Below, one piece after another: positions 49,601 to 57,950 of a DNA stretch of 64,000 nt. The position numbers and the translations under genes were made by a program. Below the pieces are notes generated by a model. It was not told the DNA's origin. It did not search any database and saw only the letters and a list, made by a program, of their open reading frames with translations. Origin of the DNA: Chrysemys picta bellii (Eukaryota; Chordata; Testudines; Emydidae); the NCBI RefSeq assembly GCF_011386835.1, contig NC_088809.1, forward strand, positions 3,853,001-3,917,000. The letters run 5' to 3'. Position 1 is the stretch's first letter, and every line of letters begins with the position of its first letter.

Positions 49601-52600
49601 CTATTTTATAGTGTGCAAGAAAGCTAAAATATCATTTGACCTGGTGTGCTAAGTGACTATTAGTTCTCTGCATTTGGCACTAATATTTAGAATTTCTGTT
49701 GTAGTCCAGTGTCAAAAAGGCTAATGTTAAAATCCTGAAAAATTTTGATGAAGCAATAATTGTAGATGCTGCAAGTCTGGATCCAGAATCTCTATATCAA
49801 CGAACTTATGCAGGGTAAGGTTTATTCAGTGTCTATCATTCTTTCATGTCTGTGCTTCACCTTTGTTTCATTCTTGTTGTGTCTCTTTGTATTAACAGTG
49901 CAGATAGTTGCAAGCTGTAGCACTCTTGTTTCGTTCCAGTAGATGATTATAGTTGTAGTGCATTAGTTAGCTGAAAAGTATTCTACCTCTTCAGTTAACT
50001 CTATCAGCCAGTGTCTGCCTGCCTCTCTTTTGAATTAAGCAAGCTGTAATTCACAGTGGAATTCGGTCTGCTTCACACTCCTAGTCTCTCAGCCATGGGA
50101 GCGCTACTGAATTGGGAGTTGAACAATAGTGGTCAACTATGACCCAGTTCAGGGGAGCGGCACTCGGGATTTCTAGAAGGAAAATTGGAAGCCAGTGAAG
50201 GCGCAGGACAGCAAATCTGGCCTCCTCTTCCCTCACATCGACTGGGTCTGCATCAGCTCCATGGCTGGGGAGAGTTAAGGGCATCCTTACAGAAAGGCAA
50301 CCCTCCCATGAGTGTCAGCCCCAAGGCCTGAAATGCCAGTACTGGCATAGACGCTGGGCTTGAGACTCCTGAATTAGAGGCCCTGAGTTTTTCCTTTCAA
50401 GTAAATCTCATCAAACAGTAATTCTGTGTGGAGCCTCTCAACACCTTCAGCAGGTTAGAATATTGAATCTCTCCAGCTTGCAAAGCTGATGGAATCATTC
50501 CACCTTCCCCTGCCTCTCCCCAAGCGCAGGTTCAGTCTTGATATCTTACAGGATAGTTTCACTCTGTGTGTTTTTTCTATTTTATTACTTGAAAGTAACG
50601 GTTATTTAAATAGTATGATGCACATAGACATGTCTTCATGTTTGTGCCTCTCTGATCAAAAAAAATCACCAGTTGATAGTTTGAACACTAATAATAAAAG
50701 CCCTTACTTTAAAAATTATTTTAAACTGCTCTGTGTTGGTTCCAAGATGTTTCCCCTGGTCCATTTCCAGAAATAAATTTAGTATTTCCTGATCTCTCAC
50801 TGACAGGTGTTGGATTAGAAGGAAGCAAGCCCAGAAAATCTCAATAGCCCAGTGTGCACCCTTGATTGTCTTCCTCCCTCTCACCAAATAGAGAAGAAAC
50901 TGTTGCTGTCCATAAACCCAATGGATTGTGCTTTTCTTCTGCCTCTTAAGTAATTTCCTATTGTGATAGTCATCAGAGTACTGGAAGCTTTTGTTTTTCT
51001 GCCTTTTTTTCCATATCTCTCAAACAGAGATGCTTTTTCCATGGCTTATATAATAAGAAAATGTGGATTCCTTAAAATAAGGGGTCAAGTGTAAGGAAGT
51101 TGCTCTTTGCAGATATAACAAAAAATGATAGCACTTTTTAAATTGGACTTGCCCCTTTTTTGCTACTTTATGATGTATAAGGAGGTCATGAAAGAAGGTG
51201 TCCTGGAAACTTAGTTTTTTTCTGCTCCTTCCGTGTCTCTCTCTCTCTCTCTCCCCCCGCCCCCTTTAGAAATATCAGGAATGTCAACTCTGGTCATCCC
51301 TGGTGTTGCCTGAGAACTATCTGGTTGTAGGTGATCTCAGGGAATTCATGTCATTAGATCTTGTGTTAACTGAAGGGACAGAAATGTCAAATATTTTACG
51401 AAGGTTTCTTTTTTTCCAAAATGTTAACTGGCCATGGCAATTATGTAGGTGTCAGGAGAAAGTTTAAAACATCTGACTAAAAATCCCTTCCAATCTCAAC
51501 TGCTTAACTTTCACTGTCCTGGTTCCTTTTTGAGTTGTCAGTGTCTTACAGGCTAGACAGGATCTAAATTTCTAATGTAAAGAAGTAAATACTTTTGGGG
51601 CATGGGGCAACTTAATCATAAAAAGCACAAGCCCCCTTTCTTTCATTTTCAGGTCACCTTTAACTTAAATCAGTTGTTCCCTAATAATTCATTTTGATGG
51701 CAGCGATTGGGGCACTTACTGACACAGACTTTAATGTGGTACAATCTAATCATTTTGAGGTTTGTACCTCTATTGAGTTTTTAGAAATGCATTCCGTAAA
51801 ATAAATTTGGGATTTAGATGAAAGAGGGAAATTATCAGGATGGTAAAATGCTAGCCCTGACTTTTGGGCCCAAGCACTTCTCAGCCAGTGTAGAGAGCCT
51901 TTGCTCTGCTTCTGCTGGACAGTTTTTCACATTGCACTCCAGTTAACCTGCATAGCTTTGTCTACTGCCTCTTGCTGCAGGAAGATGACATTTGGAAGAG
52001 TCAGTGACCTGGGACAGTTTATCAGAGAATCTGAACCAGAACCTGATGTAAAGAAATCAAAAGGTTTGCTTTCTCCTTCCTTCTTTGCGTCTGTAAATGT
52101 TTAGTAGCAGCTGCCCTCTTCCTTGCCTGCAACAGCCAACATGAGCAGGATTCTGCTGTCTCCAGAGCCATTCCATATATTTTTGTCAAGCAGAGGGAGG
52201 TGCTTGAGGGACCGTCCTGCACATTCAGCCCATGCTCGTTCCCCAGCCAGGCCCTGCTTTTCTGCTCCAGTGGGACTCAGCAGCAGGAGGAGTGTTGTGG
52301 GCAATTTCTGGGATTTGAACTAGCAACAGAGCATGGCAGAGGGTGGGAAGCGGCTAAGAGCTGAGCTGATAAAACCTCCTATGCATTTGAACTTAAAAGG
52401 GCTTCACTGGCTCAGCTCTCCCCAGCATTAGCAGCAGAGTCTCCCAGTCCCTGGCCTGGATAAGCCGATGAGACTACTTGGCTGAGTTTACTAATATTTG
52501 CCTTGAATGCTTTTTCCTTTTTTTCTCAACAATAAGGGTCCATGTTTTCACAAGCTATGAAGAAATGGGTGCAAGGAAACACAGACGAGGTATGCCCTCT

Positions 52601-55600
52601 TTTCAAGCAACATTTTTGGAGTGTAAAAATCTGGATTTACCATTCCAATTACAGATGAAGAATATTCTCAGGTTCTCAGTCCTGACCACTTTCTTTGTCT
52701 GACATTCCTCCAGCAGTCTAGCTCATTAACTGTCCTGTGCCAAAATGTTCAGAAAACATAAATGACCTCCTTGCAGTTGAGAGAACAGTTGGATTTTTGG
52801 CATTGCCAGCTGGTTGGCTGAACTAATGTAATTGGTAACTACAGGTTTGTGGTCAGGGATTTTCTATCGTCTCTGAGGGAGACAAACTGCAAAAGAAAGG
52901 GGTTGGGATTTCCAGTTAACCAAGCAGCATTCATTCATTTTTCAAGTGATGGTCCCCAGGTATATTTTGTGCACACCATTAACCCGAGTCTGGAATTTTT
53001 TTTTTTTTTTACAAGCGGTTTCTGTTGGCCTGAACATAAGCCGTAGCCCTTTTCATGTTCCGCATAAAGGGTGGTGCAGGCCAGTGCCTCTCCAGTTCTT
53101 TCTGACTGCTATGTGGTCTGAGTCAGACTCTTCAGTGGCCTCAGCTCCTTTCTGCTATGTCATTGCTGTAAATATATTGCATGTAGTTAGTTTTTAGCAG
53201 TGTTTAATATTTATAGTGTAGTCTAGCATAGTACAGTTATATAATGTTTTTCCCCTGCCTCCCACTGTGGGAAAATTTCCCCTCAGGAAATCTGGGATTA
53301 TGGTCAGGGTCCCAGTGCTCAAAAACTGTTCTGCTCTTGCTCCTTTTTTGTGAGCAGTGAACATCAGTGCTCTCTCTATTGCCTGTGTAAGGCTCACATC
53401 TCTTCCAAGTGCAGCGTTTGCAACTCAGAGCCTGGTATTTGGATGGGCATTGGAAGTAAAGTGCTCATGTTCCAGAAGGGTCCATCCTTAACTACAGCAA
53501 AAAGGACTCTACAAGGAGCTATTACTCAACAAAATGGAAGCATTTCTCCTTTTGGGCTCAGCAAAATCACTTGTCCCCAGAATCAGCCGAGATCCCTGCT
53601 ATCCTTGAATATCTGCTTACCCTTAAGTCTTTGGTCTCGTGCTCAGTTCTCTTTGAGTGCATTTAGCAGCAATCCGTGCTTTCCATCTTCCGGTGAATAA
53701 CCGTACAATCTTCACTCATCCTGTCACAACTAGATTTCTGAAGGGACTTCTCAGATCCTTTCCACTGCTGGTGAAGCTCACACCACAGTGGGTTCAATTA
53801 ATTAATTAATTTAATTTTTATTCTCTCATCTCACTAAACCTCCCGTTTATTCTGTCGTCTCACTAAACCTCCCGTTGAGCCTGTAGCTGCATGCTCAATG
53901 GCCCATCTGCCTATGAAGGTGGCCTTTCTTACAGCTAAAACATCAGCCAAAAGATTCTCTGAGCTGGAGACACTCGTGGAAGACCCACCATATGCTACCT
54001 TTTATAAAGAAGAGGTCTTGTTACAGCCCCACCCCAGGGTCATCCCTAAAGTAGTTTCTGATTTTCATGTGAGTCAGGTAATCAGTTTACCAGTATTTTT
54101 TCCTAAATCACATGCCTTGGATGAAGAAAGGTGGCTGCATTCTCTAGCCATCTAAGGGGGTTTGGCCTTTTGTCTACAAAAAACAATGGACATTAGACCT
54201 AACTGTTTGTTTCCATAGCAGAGAGATCAAGGGGTCAAACTATATTGGTGCAGAGACTTTCAAAATGGATCTCTGGTTGTATTACCCTTTACCAACTAGC
54301 TCACATTCCCCCTCTGGAAGGGGTGAGGGCTCCTTGCCCCAGAGGGCAAGCAGCCTCTGCGGCAGCTCTGAGACATATACCCTGATAGAGATATGTAGGG
54401 CAGCTACTTGGATATCTCTGCATACCTTCACAAGACATTATGCTCTGGTTGTGTCTTCCACTATGGATACAACTGTGGGGACTGCAGTATTACAGTCAGC
54501 TATCTCTACTGTGTCCTCACTCCCATCTCCTGTCTGACTACTGCTTGTTAATCTTGCATGTGTGGAATATGCATAGGGTCCATCACCTGAGGAGGAAATG
54601 GAGGTTACTTACCTGTAACTGGAGGTTCTTCAAGTTGTGTGGTCCCAATCTGTATTCCACTACCCACTTTCCATCCCCTCTGTTGCCGATTGTTTGGACT
54701 GTGAGAATGGGACGGCACATCGCCAGTTCCTACACCACCCTTTATGCTATTGGTTCAGAGCACAAGGAGCCCGGCGCACATGTAGGTCAATGGACACTGC
54801 TTGTAAAAAAACAAAAAAACAAAACACATTTAAAAAAACAATCCAGACTCAGTCACATGGGGCACGTGCGTACACAGGTGTGGAATACAGAGAGGAACCA
54901 CACATCTCAAAGAGTCTCCAGCTACAGATAGTAACATCCATTTTTGCACAGGTGGTGATAATTGTTCTATAGTGATGCTGTAAAATGACCACTAGGTTGA
55001 AGACTAGATTCCCCTCTTCAGGACTGATCAGCTCCCCATAAAGTAAATCTAAGACTCTGCCTGTCACTGAGATGGGTAGATTAGCCCTGTTTAGAAATAC
55101 TCCTATTTTACAAGGTTTAAAATGTGACTGTAGTAAAAGCACTTTTGGACCTGTGACTTTAAGAATTTACGCTCAGAAACCAGTTTCCTTTGTTTTAGGC
55201 CCAAGAAGAGATGGCTTGGAGGATAGCGAAGATGATAGTCAATGATGTTATGCAGCAGGCACAAAATGACCAGCCTTTGGAAAAAGTTACCAAGGTAAAT
55301 ACAGGAACCTCAACCGTCTTATTCTTTTCCAGTCTGACTTGGGAAGAATGGCACTTTAGCACACTTTTCCTAGTGAGTTTGATAACTAGAGTGTGTTACG
55401 CTGTGCAAGATTTCTTGAGAGTTCTCATTAACATGAAATCAGCTTTTCAGACTATACTGGCTTGCCTGTGGAAGAGTTTCATGGCTGAGACACCAAGATA
55501 ATAGGTGCTTTATAGATACCTTTGATAGAAAGCATCTGTCCATAGTTGCACAATTGTACAAGTCCTCTCGTGTTCATTGTTGTTCCTTTAGGATCTTTGT

Positions 55601-56460
55601 AAACAATCTTAATTAAAGAGATTGTCTTGTTACGATGGGTGATCAATACTGGAATGCCTTAGTTAAGTTCCCACTTGCTATTTCAAATTGAGTGCTAAAA
55701 TACTTGCCTAATGTACCAATAAAACATTTAAAAGCTTGAAAGCTGTTGCTTATTGATCATACCAACTTTATCACTGTGCTACATTTATGGTATGAAGAAA
55801 TAGGGAAGCTCGATAGATTTGGCTTTGATTTAGCATTATGTTTAAGTGTTTCAAAATTTTTTTAATAGTATTTCTGGTTTTCTGCAGTCACACAGGATTC
55901 CAGGTTACGAAACAACCTCTAATGCAACAGTTTTATTATGAAACAATATAGTTGATTGCTGTATTCCTCTTCACTAATCTCTTGGTATTGGTAGTCAAAA
56001 TTTCTGAAGGCCAAGGGTAACCTATGAAATCTACCTGCATCTCTGTACCATCATCACCAAGGAGTTAAATGTCTACTCAAAACATAGGTTTATACCTCTA
56101 GTTTGTGGAGGCAGTGATATGAGTGACTTATACAACAAGTCCCTCTACTTAAGTTTGTCTGTAAACAATTAATCTAATTCCCCTCTGAGTAGATGAAAAG
56201 GTCACGTGGAATACACTCACATTTTAAAAACAAGAGCCTTTAAAAATCAGTGGCTGCAGACAGTTGGAACTCAAATTAAGCAAGTACAGTTGCAGTAATT
56301 GGAAGTTTCTTCCTCATCAAAAACTCTTTCCAGCCAACTTTGTGCAAACATTTGCCTACACCACAACGGTCTGTCCCTGTACTAGATGGTTGATCTGTAC
56401 AGTTTTCAGCCACCTTGTCTAGAATGAACTTTAATTCTGTGTTTCCTTTCCCAGCTATGA
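22647..56460 (+). CDS. AKAP10: A-kinase anchoring protein 10 (D-AKAP2), whole gene, 15 coding exons
   Basis: This gene encodes a scaffold that tethers the RI and RII regulatory subunits of cAMP-dependent protein kinase and binds PDZ proteins. I joined 15 exons by homology to known vertebrate AKAP10. Their lengths (22, 48, 183, 558, 99, 85, 124, 137, 145, 177, 110, 83, 53, 96 and 6 nt) sum to 1926, giving 641 residues plus stop with all phases consistent. The protein starts MSFFRRKVKGKEQ, has RGS domain 1 at about residues 103-348 (split by a long insert), RGS domain 2 at about 358-484, a PKA-binding amphipathic helix at about 613-626, and ends in VTKL, a class I PDZ ligand. All introns are GT-AG; intron 1 is about 10 kb. 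The human protein is 662 residues with a 22-residue N-terminal extension; here no ATG lies in frame upstream, so I chose the ATG at 22647 (ACC before it). Identification is certain at family level and very likely as the orthologue. Confidence 0.97.
23125..23333 (+). other. Possible terminal exon or retrocopy fragment in AKAP10 intron 1
   Basis: A pyrimidine-rich tract ending CCATGTTTCCAG precedes an open frame of 35 codons (starting GCPRYDDVSDEDFKTIKHLI) that stops at 23230-23232, followed by AATAAA at 23328-23333 and a short A run. The peptide looks protein-like in composition but I do not recognise it. Spliced from AKAP10 exon 1 it would be in the wrong frame and give MSFFRRKGMSKI then stop. 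It could be an alternative exon, another gene's last exon, or a truncated processed pseudogene. Confidence 0.35.
23977..24299 (+). mobile_element. hAT-type MITE in AKAP10 intron 1
   Basis: A perfect 8-bp duplication GTTTAGAT (23969-23976, 24300-24307) surrounds termini CAGGGTTTCTCAAACT and AGTTTGAGAACCGCTG, the Charlie-type hAT terminal signature. Interior is non-coding. Confidence 0.9.
25281..25444 (+). mobile_element. Snap-back Penelope-like insertion in AKAP10 intron 1
   Basis: A perfect 13-bp duplication (TACAACAATTAAG at 25268-25280 and 25445-25457) brackets 164 bp. Bases 25281-25332 are the exact reverse complement of 25351-25402 (52 bp, no mismatch), around an 18-base loop containing the GAAAG core in reverse. 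Both arms are the tail of the element at 15090-15629. The 3' end here extends further, to CGGATACAGACTAACACGG and beyond. Confidence 0.85.
26225..26901 (+). mobile_element. hAT-like MITE with long internal hairpin, intron 1
   Basis: An 8-bp duplication CATATAAC (26217-26224, 26902-26909) flanks a 677-bp element beginning TAAGGCT and ending AGCCTTA. Internally, GTGACATGTCCCTCCCTCAG near 26447 pairs with its complement ending near 26612, and a nested CACAGCTCCCA / TGGGAGCTGTG pair lies between them, so the centre can fold into a multi-part hairpin. The family is not one I can name. Confidence 0.75.
26910..32711. other. AKAP10 intron 1, distal half; nothing recognised
   Basis: AT-rich intronic sequence. 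Apart from the duplicated fragment near 28918 I see no exon, RNA gene or intact element. Confidence 0.4.
28918..29030 (+). repeat. Direct duplication within a repeat fragment, intron 1
   Basis: Two roughly 44-bp near-copies, each ending GAGACAGTTCCTGCCCC, lie in tandem. The same AGACAGTCCCTG core appears at about 3943. Confidence 0.5.
32712..32759 (+). CDS. AKAP10: AKAP10 exon 2 (residues 8-23)
   Basis: Follows acceptor TTTTACAG. Encodes VKGKEQEKTTDVKAIK, which matches the known AKAP10 N-terminal sequence, then donor GTAAGC. Phase 1 in, phase 1 out. Confidence 0.95.
33452..33814 (+). mobile_element. hAT-type MITE (GGGGCGGCTCT family), copy 2, in AKAP10 intron 2
   Basis: Target duplication GCTATAAT/GCTACAAT (33444-33451, 33815-33822; one mismatch), terminal repeats CAGGGTCGGCCCC and CAGGGCCGGTTCT. 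It contains a perfect hairpin with 11-bp arms (CTTCTGTCTTC at 33661 and its complement). No transposase frame. Confidence 0.87.
35039..35221 (+). CDS. AKAP10: AKAP10 exon 3 (residues 24-84)
   Basis: Acceptor GATTCCAG, donor GTAAGA. Encodes a serine-rich N-terminal linker including VHSPQRS, HALLEAAGPSHVAINAISAN and KKQPSHMEAAHFGDL. This block is nearly identical to mammalian AKAP10, which suggests a functional short motif region rather than a loose linker. Confidence 0.96.
   Translation: MQYQYIPLKEALEIMLCWRLQDQAMWQLMPSPPTWTLFLAVGQLLLRSSQVTWRLHILET
37161..37190 (+). repeat. AT-rich (TA)n microsatellite, intron 3
   Basis: AAATATAAA followed by about ten TA dinucleotides, about 175 bp before AKAP10 exon 4. 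Confidence 0.9.
37364..37921 (+). CDS. AKAP10: AKAP10 exon 4 (residues 85-270; first half of RGS domain 1 and its insert)
   Basis: The largest coding exon (558 nt), acceptor TTCTTTAG, donor GTAAGT. Residues near the start give the RGS signature (LPYFIQFMALRRMEHLVKFW). The second half encodes the long serine/threonine/asparagine-rich insert that splits RGS domain 1 in this protein. The insert diverges from the mammalian sequence much more than the flanking RGS parts. The open frame continues past the donor for a few dozen bases, which is intronic read-through. Confidence 0.96.
39805..39920 (+). repeat. Interspersed repeat fragment (SINE/LINE tail type)
   Basis: GATTGTAAGCTCTTTAGGAC, then a block ending TTTGGGGCCTCTAGTTGCTA, matches a common reptile repeat tail. 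Related reverse or diverged pieces occur at 3845-3965 and 28915-29035. The family name is uncertain. Confidence 0.5.
41278..41376 (+). CDS. AKAP10: AKAP10 exon 5 (residues 271-303; RGS domain 1, second part)
   Basis: Acceptor TTCTTTTAG, donor GTAAGA. Encodes SIERDAVNTFTKYISPDAAK and onward, the part of RGS domain 1 that resumes after the insert. Phase 1 at both ends. Confidence 0.96.
41555..42230 (-). mobile_element. MIR-type SINE split by a hAT insertion
   Basis: 41555-41604 carries the SINE tail (GCATTTGAGCACCTCACATA) and 42031-42230 carries the core (GCAGATGGGAAACTGAAGCA) and head side, both in reverse. The hAT MITE at 41605-42030 separates them. Confidence 0.8.
41605..42030 (+). mobile_element. 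hAT-type MITE nested in a MIR SINE, intron 5
   Basis: Termini CAGTGGTTCTCAACC and GGTTGAGAGCCACTA are inverted repeats. Target duplication CGTTAAGG/CATTAAGG (41597-41604, 42031-42038; one mismatch). The flanks together form one MIR-type SINE. Confidence 0.85.
42402..42486 (+). CDS. AKAP10: AKAP10 exon 6 (residues 304-331)
   Basis: Acceptor TTTTACAG, donor GTAAGT. Encodes AKICGEDGQVDPNCFVTAQS and onward to EQ, completing the end of RGS domain 1. Ends two bases into a glutamate codon that exon 7 completes. Confidence 0.95.
42920..43043 (+). CDS. AKAP10: AKAP10 exon 7 (residues 332-373; start of RGS domain 2)
   Basis: Acceptor CATGTGCAG, donor GTAAGT. Encodes EHFSEFLRSHHFCKYQIEVL and onward through ADILFCESALFYFSE, the junction of RGS domains 1 and 2. 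Ends at a codon boundary. Confidence 0.96.
43315..43502 (+). mobile_element. CR1 LINE 3' end in AKAP10 intron 7
   Basis: AAGCACTGGAATAAATTGCC, GGAGGTTGTGGAATCTCCAT and GGCTAGATGACCTCTTGAGG are the conserved CR1 3' terminal sequence, ending in short repeats of the TCTATGATC type. It is a typical short 5'-truncated copy in plus orientation. Confidence 0.88.
44384..44520 (+). CDS. AKAP10: AKAP10 exon 8 (residues 374-418; RGS domain 2)
   Basis: Acceptor CCCTCACAG, donor GTGAGT. Encodes YMEKEDAVNILQFWLAADNF and onward, the core helices of RGS domain 2, ending DAMILYD. The open frame upstream of the acceptor is intron. Confidence 0.96.
45132..45179 (+). repeat. Poly-T and T/G homopolymer cluster, intron 8
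   Basis: A 19-nt T run, then T8 followed directly by G11. Likely length-unstable in sequencing. Confidence 0.85.
45771..45915 (+). CDS. AKAP10: AKAP10 exon 9 (residues 419-467; RGS domain 2)
   Basis: Acceptor GTGCTGCAG, donor GTGAGA. Encodes RYFSLQATHPLGFDDFVRLE and onward to TTMEK. Arginine opens the exon where the mammalian protein has lysine, and phenylalanine replaces valine in DDFVRLE; both are mild changes. Confidence 0.96.
46560..46660 (+). mobile_element. Possible left-end fragment of a related MITE
   Basis: GGGCATGTCTACACTAG at 46562 resembles the terminus of the element at 2306-2587. No matching right end was seen, so the extent is a guess. Confidence 0.3.
46812..46988 (+). CDS. 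AKAP10: AKAP10 exon 10 (residues 468-526; end of RGS domain 2 and linker)
   Basis: Acceptor TTTCCTAG, donor GTAAAA. Encodes VFLPGFLSSNLYYKYLNDLI and onward; the last 30 residues form a variable glycine/serine/proline-rich linker. The donor runs directly into a 12-A tract, so slippage is a sequencing risk there. Confidence 0.95.
47318..47517 (+). mobile_element. Tigger/mariner-like MITE in AKAP10 intron 10
   Basis: The 200-bp element is bounded by TA (47316-47317, 47518-47519). Termini CACCTCTACCCCGATATAACG and, in reverse, CACTTCTACCCCAATAGAACG are inverted repeats. CGATATAAC-type motifs recur inside. No transposase frame. Confidence 0.8.
49705..49814 (+). CDS. AKAP10: AKAP10 exon 11 (residues 527-562)
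   Basis: Acceptor TTCTGTTGTAG, donor GTAAGG. Encodes SSVKKANVKILKNFDEAIIV and onward to YQRTYA, a highly conserved segment after the RGS domains. Confidence 0.96.
51234..51254 (+). repeat. (TC)n microsatellite, intron 11
   Basis: About ten TC repeats followed by a C-rich run. Confidence 0.9.
51981..52063 (+). CDS. AKAP10: AKAP10 exon 12 (residues 563-590)
   Basis: Acceptor CTTGCTGCAG. Encodes GKMTFGRVSDLGQFIRESEP and onward to KKSK. The donor is AAAG|GTTTGC, a weak match to consensus (T at +3 and +4), and the downstream frame stays open for about 40 bases. Confidence 0.94.
52537..52589 (+). CDS. AKAP10: AKAP10 exon 13 (residues 591-608)
   Basis: Acceptor CAACAATAAG, donor GTATGC. Encodes GSMFSQAMKKWVQGNTDE, matching AKAP10 just before the PKA-binding helix. 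Only 53 nt long and preceded by the weak exon 12 donor. Confidence 0.95.
53030..54960 (+). mobile_element. DIRS-like tyrosine-recombinase retroelement remnant in AKAP10 intron 13
   Basis: From left to right: a leader-like stretch; a short frame with HQCSLYCLCKAHISSKCSVC (53362-53421), resembling the cysteine-rich gag part of these elements; a frame at 53898-54155 with MKVAFLTAKTSAKRFSELET and PKVVSDFHVSQ; a frame at 54265-54537 with EICRAATWISLHTFTRHY; and a terminal inverted pair. The last two frames resemble the C-terminal tyrosine-recombinase region. The expected histidine-x-x-arginine box reads HSPS, so the arginine is lost. Reverse transcriptase and RNase H were not seen. It is internally deleted and frame-broken. 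Confidence 0.6.
54604..54935 (+). repeat. Inverted terminal-type repeat pair of the DIRS-like remnant
   Basis: 54604-54660 (GTTACTTACCTGTAACTGGA onward to TGTATTCCAC) and 54880-54935 are inverted copies with roughly three quarters identity, separated by about 220 bp. Inverted ends are characteristic of DIRS elements; here the two copies sit together at one end. Confidence 0.55.
55199..55294 (+). CDS. AKAP10: AKAP10 exon 14 (residues 609-640; PKA-binding amphipathic helix)
   Basis: Acceptor TTGTTTTAG, donor GTAAAT. Encodes AQEEMAWRIAKMIVNDVMQQ and onward to EKVTK. The helix binds the docking/dimerisation domain of PKA RI and RII. Compared with the human helix, M replaces L, R replaces K, N replaces S, and V replaces I at the position equivalent to human 646 (codon 55247-55249). 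Hydrophobic spacing of the helix is preserved. Confidence 0.97.
56455..56460 (+). CDS. AKAP10: AKAP10 exon 15 coding part (final leucine and stop)
   Basis: After acceptor TTCCTTTCCCAG, the exon begins CTA TGA: one leucine codon and the stop. Joined to exon 14 this makes the C-terminus TKL, the PDZ ligand seen in other AKAP10 proteins. The rest of the exon is 3' UTR. Confidence 0.93.
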   Translation, partial: L

Positions 56461-57950
56461 TTTTAGAAATGCCAGAGCAAGAAATCTGGTTTTCTGCTTT
56501 TGAAGATGAGTGAACTTTTTCCCTTTTGGTGGAGTCTTCTTTAACACAGCCAATGAAAACAAAACACTGTTACTTCAGACAGCTGATACTCCCTCATCCA
56601 TCAGGGAGGAGGAAAAGGAGCAATCCTATATCTCCTCCATAAAGTACAAAGTAATGGGGTTTTTTTCTACTGCACGTGGCATTCACAATAATGAAGGTTT
56701 TAAAGAGATGAAGAAGCGATTCATGAACATGTCACTGGAAAACTGTGATCAGCGTCACAAATACTTTACCCCATCTCGGAAGGACTGTTAATCGCAATGT
56801 CTGCAATGGGACATGGGCCACACTGGGGAGGGGGAAAGGCTTTGTTGTAGTTTCTAGTTCTACTACTACTTGTAATTTTTAAACACACAACTGTAAAGGC
56901 CACAGGGCAGCTTCCCTGACCTTAACCATTGGAGAGGTGAGTCTGAGATGAGGAATACATTGGCAGTGAGTGATCGAAAGAGCTATACCAGTTATATTTT
57001 TCCTTACTTGAACTAGATGAGTATTCAACTGTAAGATAAATAAATACATTTTACTTCCTTCATAACTGCATTCATTTTGAAAGAAGCATAAAATGGCCAG
57101 GAATGAAGACTGGACAATGTAACTCTTTCTGCCCTTAGTCAAGCTGTTACACTTGCATACACGCATTCCTTGCTTCTAGAATGCAGAAGACTTACAAACC
57201 CATCTCTCGCCTCTGCAGCCCTCCATTTCTGATTCATGGCTCTGAGTCCAGCCCACTCCGCTGAGCGGACTGTGCCCAGTGGACTCTGCTCCATTTTCTT
57301 ACTTCTCCATCATGCAGGTATAAAATAACTGCCATTATGAGTTGCTGCCATTCTCCATAATGTGCTGTCGTCAGACCGAGACCATATCTATTCCCAGATG
57401 TTTGTTTTTAAGGAAAAAGATCATTCAGTTTTAGGACATTTCGCCTTTATTTCCCCTTCATTATTTTCAGCATTTGCAACTTATATAGCCTTTGTTTTAA
57501 ACAAAAAGCCACAGCATCTATTATACTTCTTCTCTCTTGGTCGCCAGACCAGCGAGGTGATTCTGCAGAGCATCTGAAGCACCCGAGTTGTCACTCCGTT
57601 ATATTATCGCTGTATTTTTATTGTGAAGCATTTCTGGTTTGGGTTTATTTTATTATGATTGCTTTGTTTTCTCAAGATTGTGCAAAAAATCACTTTATAA
57701 AAATTCTCAATCATCTCCAATGTTCAGAAAGTCTTGATTGACTAGCAAATATTATTCTGTTGCAATATTTGACTGTATAGAGGCACACTGTGTATTGTCT
57801 AAGAAGAAGCAAAAAGGCTGTGTATAAGGTTTTTGGTACTATGTACCACCTCTTATTTCTCTCATGCCCGAGTATTCATGTACTTAAAACATATTATATT
57901 TAATTGTGTTGATTTAAAATATATAAATATTAAAAACTGTGTCAATTTTC
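56461..57950 (+). other. AKAP10: AKAP10 3' UTR with two candidate poly(A) signals
   Basis: This is the non-coding remainder of the last exon. AATAAA occurs at 57039-57044 and ATTAAA at 57929-57934; the second would give a UTR of about 1.5 kb. The end is an estimate. A 93-codon open frame at 56510-56791 lies within it and is treated as non-coding. Confidence 0.7.

Noticed and set aside
56510..56791. 93-codon frame just after the AKAP10 stop
   Set aside because: Lies within the 3' UTR of the last exon, no recognised homology; probably chance, although a downstream ORF cannot be excluded.
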